NCBI GenBank assembly: GCA_005888755.1
Contig: VBBQ01000042.1
Location: 1 to 43,903, forward strand
Source: Candidatus Bathyarchaeota archaeon
Lineage (GTDB): Archaea > Thermoproteota > Bathyarchaeia > 40CM-2-53-6
Direction of reading: 5' to 3'
DNA: 43,903 nucleotides
Made by a program: the position numbers and the translations under genes
Notes under the pieces: model-generated
Told to the model about the DNA's origin: nothing
Seen by the model: the letters and a program-made list of their open reading frames with translations, nothing else
The model's database searches: none
Part shown: piece after piece, positions 40,000-43,903 of the stretch
How the letters are laid out: every line of letters starts with the position of its first letter
Numbering within the stretch: position 1 is the first letter of the stretch

Positions 40000-42042
40000 A
40001 TGAAACCATACGTTATCCTACTAGTACTAGTGCTGCTCCCAATCACGGTATTCGTAGTCCAGGTACACGGTATCGCGCCTTATTCCCTAACGATAAGCCC
40101 GACAACGACAAGCCTAGGTAACACCGTCAATATCCTGGTTACTGTGACTAACGGCAATAGGAACACATTCTATACAGTCACAATTAGCGTGCAGAAGCCC
40201 AACGGCACCGGTTCCGCGATTACTAACCAGGCAGTATCCACGGACAATAGGGGGTCGGGTAGCGTGTCCGTCCAGTATTCGTCGACTTCAACTTCTTGGA
40301 CCCCGCTGAACGGTACTGTTGCAACCAACGTCGGTGGTGTCTACAACGTTGCCGTAAATCAGACGTCGCCGACGAACATAGCGAACGTTGCCACGGGCCA
40401 GTTCACGGTAACTGCAATGATGAGCGTCGTAGTGTCTCAACCAGCCTCTGGGACAATTGTCCAAAGGGGTCAGACGTTGACAATCACCGCGACCGTGGCG
40501 AACTCCTTGGGGGCCGTAGCCGGCGCGACGGTAACTGTAGACACTCCATCGAACGGGCAACTTACTCTTCCCGAGGTTAGCTCTACAAACGGGGTGTATT
40601 CCATTACCTATCAAGTCTTGATGAATGACCCGCTTGGTTCTTGGACAATAATAGTACGTGCCAGGGACACTAGCCAGAACTCTGGAGTAAGTCTTCCAGC
40701 AAATGCTACGATTGCAAAAAGCGACTTGTTTGTTGACGCCATGGTCACCTACAACTCCAAGGGCGTTCCAACCACTTCCTTTTCCACGGGGGACACGGTC
40801 TTCCCCTACTTTCGGATAAAATACTCGGGTTCCAGCGGGACGTTTCTAACCGCAGGCCAATATGTGGTCTCGGTCAAGAATCCCTCAGGGACAACCGTTG
40901 CGAACCTCACCGCGGTCTACGACGCGAACCGTCTCGGATTCTATACTCCTACAGGCTATTCGGTCTCTACTTTTGACCCAGGTGGTTCTTGGACCGTTGG
41001 AATCAATGCGAACAGTCTCAATGATGGTTTCGGGAACACTGGACCCAACTTCGACACGTCTGTAAGAGTAGACGTTGTAACTTCTCCGCTGGGCTACCTT
41101 CCATTCGTTATTGGTGGAGTGGTGGCTTTACTCGGCGGAATCGTTGTGTTGAAGCGCTATGATACGTCTCTTGAGGGGTTCGAGCATCTCGAGCAGATGA
41201 TCGGAGGGCCGATTCCTCGCGGGTCAAGTCTCTTGTTGCTCGGGGATCCAGGAAGCGGAAAAACCGTTCTCTCGTATGAATTGTTGCATGACGAGCTTGA
41301 GGCTGGAAGACCATGCGCGTTCTTGTCGTATGACGCATTCCCTGAAGACGTTCAGGGGCGTATGGGAGAGTTTGGGTGGGACATTATCTCCCATCTTCGG
41401 AAGGGGCGATTGAAAATAATTGATTGTTATTCAGGGCTCGCGGGGCAGGGCGAAGGGGCGTTGAGGGATCCGTCGGACCTCACCGAGCTCAACATTCAAG
41501 TTACCTCTTTCATAACGAAGGCGAAGAACGCCCCTGTGACGCTCATTCTCGACTCGCTCACGCCGATCTTTAACGGGGTTGAGGCGAAGCAGGCTATCAA
41601 CTTCTTGCAGACTGTCGGCGCGAAGGTGAAGAAGACTGGCGGTCTCTTCATCCTAACCGCTTCGAAGGGTGCTATACCAGATGATTCGATCGCGAAGATC
41701 AAGAGCATAGCAGACGGGGTTATCGAGCTCACGCTGGTGAGAACTGGAAGGAAGGGAGTTAGGTATCTCACAGTTCTGAAAATGGAACGGAGACGAATCG
41801 CTTCCGAGACCGTCTCGTTCGAGATAGCGAGAGGCCGAGGACTAGTCTTCCGAGTCTCGCGTTTCGGAATCCTGCGCGGGAAGCTGCAGCAGCTGAAACT
41901 CAAGCCAAGTCACTCATCGGCAAAGGACGCTCCCAAAGCGGCCCCCCCGGCTAAACCGGAGGGAAAGCACACGGAAGAGAAGGACCAGGGAGCAGCGAGT
42001 TCCGGGCTACCGTCGAAGGGAACAGGCACAAGACCGCGGTAG
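40000..42042 (+). CDS. Transmembrane KaiC-like ATPase with extracellular Ig-like domains
   Basis: A 680-residue fusion. It has an N-terminal signal/anchor (MKPYVILLVLVLLPITVFVV) and an extracellular part to ~360 with three Ig-like beta-sandwich repeats (SLTISPTTTSLGNTVNILVTV, VVVSQPASGTIVQRGQTLTITATV, SKGVPTTSFSTGDTVFPYFRI) and sequons. A membrane helix (YLPFVIGGVVALLGGIVVL, ~365-385) leads to a cytosolic RecA/KaiC ATPase with Walker A GDPGSGKT (~415), FLSYDAFPEDV and Walker B VTLILDSL (~515). A Lys/Pro-rich tail ends it. Surface sensing coupled to an ATPase switch is an inference. The ATG at 40000 starts the hydrophobic segment. It is upstream of dphB by 46 bases. Confidence 0.82.
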   Translation: MKPYVILLVLVLLPITVFVVQVHGIAPYSLTISPTTTSLGNTVNILVTVTNGNRNTFYTVTISVQKPNGTGSAITNQAVSTDNRGSGSVSVQYSSTSTSWTPLNGTVATNVGGVYNVAVNQTSPTNIANVATGQFTVTAMMSVVVSQPASGTIVQRGQTLTITATVANSLGAVAGATVTVDTPSNGQLTLPEVSSTNGVYSITYQVLMNDPLGSWTIIVRARDTSQNSGVSLPANATIAKSDLFVDAMVTYNSKGVPTTSFSTGDTVFPYFRIKYSGSSGTFLTAGQYVVSVKNPSGTTVANLTAVYDANRLGFYTPTGYSVSTFDPGGSWTVGINANSLNDGFGNTGPNFDTSVRVDVVTSPLGYLPFVIGGVVALLGGIVVLKRYDTSLEGFEHLEQMIGGPIPRGSSLLLLGDPGSGKTVLSYELLHDELEAGRPCAFLSYDAFPEDVQGRMGEFGWDIISHLRKGRLKIIDCYSGLAGQGEGALRDPSDLTELNIQVTSFITKAKNAPVTLILDSLTPIFNGVEAKQAINFLQTVGAKVKKTGGLFILTASKGAIPDDSIAKIKSIADGVIELTLVRTGRKGVRYLTVLKMERRRIASETVSFEIARGRGLVFRVSRFGILRGKLQQLKLKPSHSSAKDAPKAAPPAKPEGKHTEEKDQGAASSGLPSKGTGTRPR

Positions 42043-42088
42043 GGCTGCGAAATCGGCCTTTTAGCAAACAATCCATCTCAATATTGTC

Positions 42089-42865
42089 ATGAGTGTCGCG
42101 TTTATCGGGTTAGGCCTGAACGATGAAAAAGGTCTCACAATAGAAGGGCTCGAAGAGGCTCGACAAGCAAACAGCGTTTTCGCAGAGTTCTACACCAACA
42201 CAATGCCCGGCTTGGATAGGAAGAAGCTCGAGCTTCTACTCGGCAAGAAAGTTGTCGTTTTGAATCGAGTCCAGCTCGAGGATGAAGAAGGCAAGCCGAT
42301 TGTTGAGGCAGCTGAGAGGGGAAAAGTTGCCTTGCTGGTGCCTGGGGACCCGATGACTGCTACAACTCACATTTCTATCAGGCTGGGGCTAGCGAGAAGG
42401 GGAATTCCCTCAAGGATCATTCACGGCCCTTCAGTGACGTCAGCCGTTTGCGGAGCCACAGGTCTTCAGAGCTACAAGTTCGGAAAATCGGTAACCTTAC
42501 CAAAAGAGCCTGGTGTGCCGGGCTCGTTGCTGGACACTACCCGCGATAACAAGAATAGAGGACTTCACACTTTGATTCTTCTCGACATTCGACCAGAAAT
42601 GGCGGAGGAGCTTACGGTCCGGGAGGCGGCGGCGAAACTGGTCGCCGCCGATCCGACGCTTGCGAACTGGATGGGAGTCGGGGTTGCACGGATAGGATCC
42701 GGAGACCAGTTCGTGCTTTCAGCTAAGCTTCAAGAGTTTCAGAGCCAAGACTTCGGGCGGATTCCTCACTGCCTCGTAATCCCGGGCAGGCTCCATTTCA
42801 TGGAGATTGAGGCTTTGAAAGCGTTTTGCGGCGCGAAAGATGCGGACTTGGAAGCGTTAAGATGA
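42089..42865 (+). CDS. dphB: Diphthine synthase
   Basis: SAM-dependent methyltransferase of diphthamide synthesis on elongation factor 2, with the tetrapyrrole-methylase fold. Visible blocks are VAFIGLGLNDEKGLTIEGLEEARQANSVFAEFYTN, VALLVPGDPMTATTHISIRLGLARRGIPSRIIHGPSV, CGATGLQSYKFGKSVTLP and TLILLDIRPEMAEELTVREAA. The 258-residue length is normal. The ATG at 42089 begins the first strand. The stop overlaps the ATG of the DUF357 gene (ATGA), so they are coupled. The pair is a recurring archaeal neighbourhood. Confidence 0.94.
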   Translation: MSVAFIGLGLNDEKGLTIEGLEEARQANSVFAEFYTNTMPGLDRKKLELLLGKKVVVLNRVQLEDEEGKPIVEAAERGKVALLVPGDPMTATTHISIRLGLARRGIPSRIIHGPSVTSAVCGATGLQSYKFGKSVTLPKEPGVPGSLLDTTRDNKNRGLHTLILLDIRPEMAEELTVREAAAKLVAADPTLANWMGVGVARIGSGDQFVLSAKLQEFQSQDFGRIPHCLVIPGRLHFMEIEALKAFCGAKDADLEALR

Positions 42866-43119
42866 GAGAGCGGGCAGGAGAAAGAGCTGCGAAATATCTA
42901 GAGACAACGACAAAGTCGCTGCGAGCCTTGACGGTCAAAAATGGTCCTGCAGAGGTTTCTCGACCTCAGCTTGACCACGTTTCGTCGCTTGCACGGGATT
43001 ACGCTCGGGATGCCCAACACTATTTGGGCAACAGGAAACCCGTGACAGCGCTCGCGTGCATCGCTTATGCGGAGGGTCTTCTTGACGCTTTGAAATTTCT
43101 TGAGTTGGCTGAGTTCTAG
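42862..43119 (+). CDS. DUF357 family protein
   Basis: An 85-residue helical archaeal protein. The helices KYLETTTKSLRALT and LDHVSSLARDYARDAQHYLGNRKPVTALACIAYAEGLLDALKFL match the DUF357 pattern, including the conserved DAxHYLxxxxxxxALaciaYaEGLLDAL segment. The ATG at 42862 overlaps the dphB stop. The earlier open frame (from 42826) is inside dphB and unsupported. The function is unknown; it commonly sits beside dphB or ribL in archaea. Confidence 0.85.
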   Translation: MRERAGERAAKYLETTTKSLRALTVKNGPAEVSRPQLDHVSSLARDYARDAQHYLGNRKPVTALACIAYAEGLLDALKFLELAEF

Positions 43120-43187
43120 CCAGAACGGATTGTTTGGGTAACACTGCGCTGATATCGCAGGGCCGAGTCGTACTATCGTCGAGACTC

Positions 43188-43754
43188 ATGGAGAACTGTG
43201 CGGTCTGCGGCAAGCCCATTCACAGGGACGAACCGGTCTCCGCCTCGTTCAACCAAGAAGGCCAGAGGAGCTTCTTCCACAAGACATGCGAAGACAGAGC
43301 CGAGCACGTGAACAAGTGGAAGGAAGAAGCGGCTTGGGCTTTCAGGGTGACGCGAATGACGATGTCCGAGTGGAACGCGTGCAGCCCCAGAAAACATGTC
43401 GGGGTCTGGCAGTCGATCTTCATTGCGCGTAGAGACGAGGATGTTTGGTGCCCGGACTGCGGTCTCAAGATCGCCAGACAAGAAAGGTTCGCTTGTCCCA
43501 CTTGTGGTGGTCGAGTCATCATCACCAACGCTGAGACCACGAAGATGGTGTTCACCCACAGGGAGCCTCTCTACAAACTCCAGGTCCACTGTACTGAGAG
43601 GGGAGATGACGCGTTCGCTTACGCGATCGTAAGCGGATACACTCCGGTTACGATCACGTCGAAGAAGGGCGAGGCTCCAGAGGCTTCATCGAAACAGGCA
43701 ATGATGCTAAAGTATGAACCGAAGGGAGATCTCAAGAAGGGGCTGAGTGTATAG
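43188..43754 (+). CDS. Multi-zinc-ribbon protein, unknown
   Basis: A 188-residue protein with an N-terminal CxxC finger (MENCAVCGKPIHRDEP ... FFHKTCED) and a second ribbon (VWCPDCGLKIARQERFACPTCGGRVI, C-x2-C-x11-C-x2-C), then a C-terminal part without Cys motifs (KLQVHCTERGDDAFAYAIVSG). Not recognised as a named family. The ATG at 43188 places the first finger at the N terminus; 18 further codons upstream are open but unsupported. It lies between DUF357 and ribL genes on the same strand. Confidence 0.65.
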   Translation: MENCAVCGKPIHRDEPVSASFNQEGQRSFFHKTCEDRAEHVNKWKEEAAWAFRVTRMTMSEWNACSPRKHVGVWQSIFIARRDEDVWCPDCGLKIARQERFACPTCGGRVIITNAETTKMVFTHREPLYKLQVHCTERGDDAFAYAIVSGYTPVTITSKKGEAPEASSKQAMMLKYEPKGDLKKGLSV

Positions 43755-43811
43755 GCTCTCATCTCGTCGAGAGAGCGTTCTTATTCTCTCTACTCGCAGA
43801 CGCATCCTGTT

Positions 43812-43903
43812 TTGGTCTTGCCATCGGGAAAGATAGTTCTAGCCACTGGGGTCTTCGATCTTCTGCATCTTGGGCATCTTAGATTCCTTGAAGAATCCAA
43901 GAG
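43812..43903 (+). CDS. ribL: RibL-type FAD synthase/cytidylyltransferase, start only
   Basis: The frame reads ...LPSGKIVLATGVFDLLHLGHLRFLEESK and leaves the window. VLATGVFDLLHLGH is the nucleotidyltransferase signature with the HxGH motif, as in archaeal FAD synthetase RibL and related glycerol-3-phosphate cytidylyltransferases. There is no ATG; TTG at 43812 or 43818 is the likely start. A TTATTCTC element ~30 bases upstream would make it nearly leaderless. The position after DUF357 favours RibL. Confidence 0.75.
   Translation, partial: MVLPSGKIVLATGVFDLLHLGHLRFLEESK

Noticed and set aside
1-43903. CRISPR arrays, insertion sequences, prophage or attachment sites
   Set aside because: No regularly spaced repeats, transposase, integrase or phage genes were seen in any frame.

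Overview
The window is archaeal chromosome. It carries a NOP5-fibrillarin pair, an Lsm protein, RNA polymerase subunit P, the beta-CASP nuclease aCPSF1, a proteasome beta subunit, FEN1, aTrm5, diphthine synthase, SepF, tRNA splicing endonuclease and archaeal-type glycyl-tRNA synthetase, with AT-rich TATA elements about 25-30 bases before many starts. Composition is moderately GC-rich with many TTG and GTG starts, genes are tightly packed, and no IS element, CRISPR array or rRNA was seen. A TACK lineage (Thermoproteota: a non-ammonia-oxidising Nitrososphaeria or a Bathyarchaeia-like organism) fits the gene set and the multi-intron tRNA, but placement is an inference. Secreted protease, histidine catabolism and acyl-CoA metabolism suggest a heterotroph.

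Layout. 1-2.7 kb: 5' part of pyrD (minus), then nop5, fibrillarin and a UPF0216 gene. 2.8-9.5 kb: histidine-degradation locus, with an M29-like protein, hutI and hutU on plus converging on cofE-hutH on minus. 9.7-15.1 kb: adenosylhomocysteinase, a two-gene ABC importer (permease with a disturbed 5' end), a small anchored secreted protein and an M6 metalloprotease. 15.4-20.1 kb: HMG-CoA synthase fused to a DUF35 domain, acyl-CoA dehydrogenase, two small Cys proteins and an M24 peptidase. 20.2-22.7 kb: hsp20 with its own wHTH regulator, an ACT-domain regulator and a mini zinc peptidase. 22.7-32.7 kb: endA, a DUF47 protein, glyS, rpoP, a large anchored surface protein split by a frame break, Lsm, a PUA protein, sepF, aCPSF1 and proteasome beta. 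32.9-39.4 kb: divergent larE/larB, fen1, pcm, a DUF371 protein, trm5, a HEAT protein resembling half of deoxyhypusine hydroxylase, a 47-residue zinc peptide and an ankyrin protein. 39.5-43.9 kb: an intron-rich tRNA-Lys, a transmembrane KaiC-like ATPase with an Ig-like ectodomain, dphB, a DUF357 protein, a zinc-ribbon protein and the start of a RibL-type nucleotidyltransferase.

The strongest observation is in pcm. Its reading frame is interrupted by a 21-base element carrying an in-frame TGA. The element folds into a textbook archaeal bulge-helix-bulge (BHB) motif (4-bp central helix, two 3-base bulges, 5-bp inner helix). Cutting at the standard positions rejoins the exons exactly to the family motif GQTISAPHMV, so this looks like a very short archaeal mRNA intron. 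The tRNA-Lys gene in the same window has a 31-base BHB intron at the unusual position 9/10 plus further insertions, and the splicing endonuclease gene lies between them. Other notable items are the transmembrane KaiC sensor, paired operators around the hsp20-regulator TATA box, the HMG-CoA synthase-DUF35 fusion, the half-size deoxyhypusine-hydroxylase-like protein and an M29-like protein lacking metal ligands beside the hut genes.
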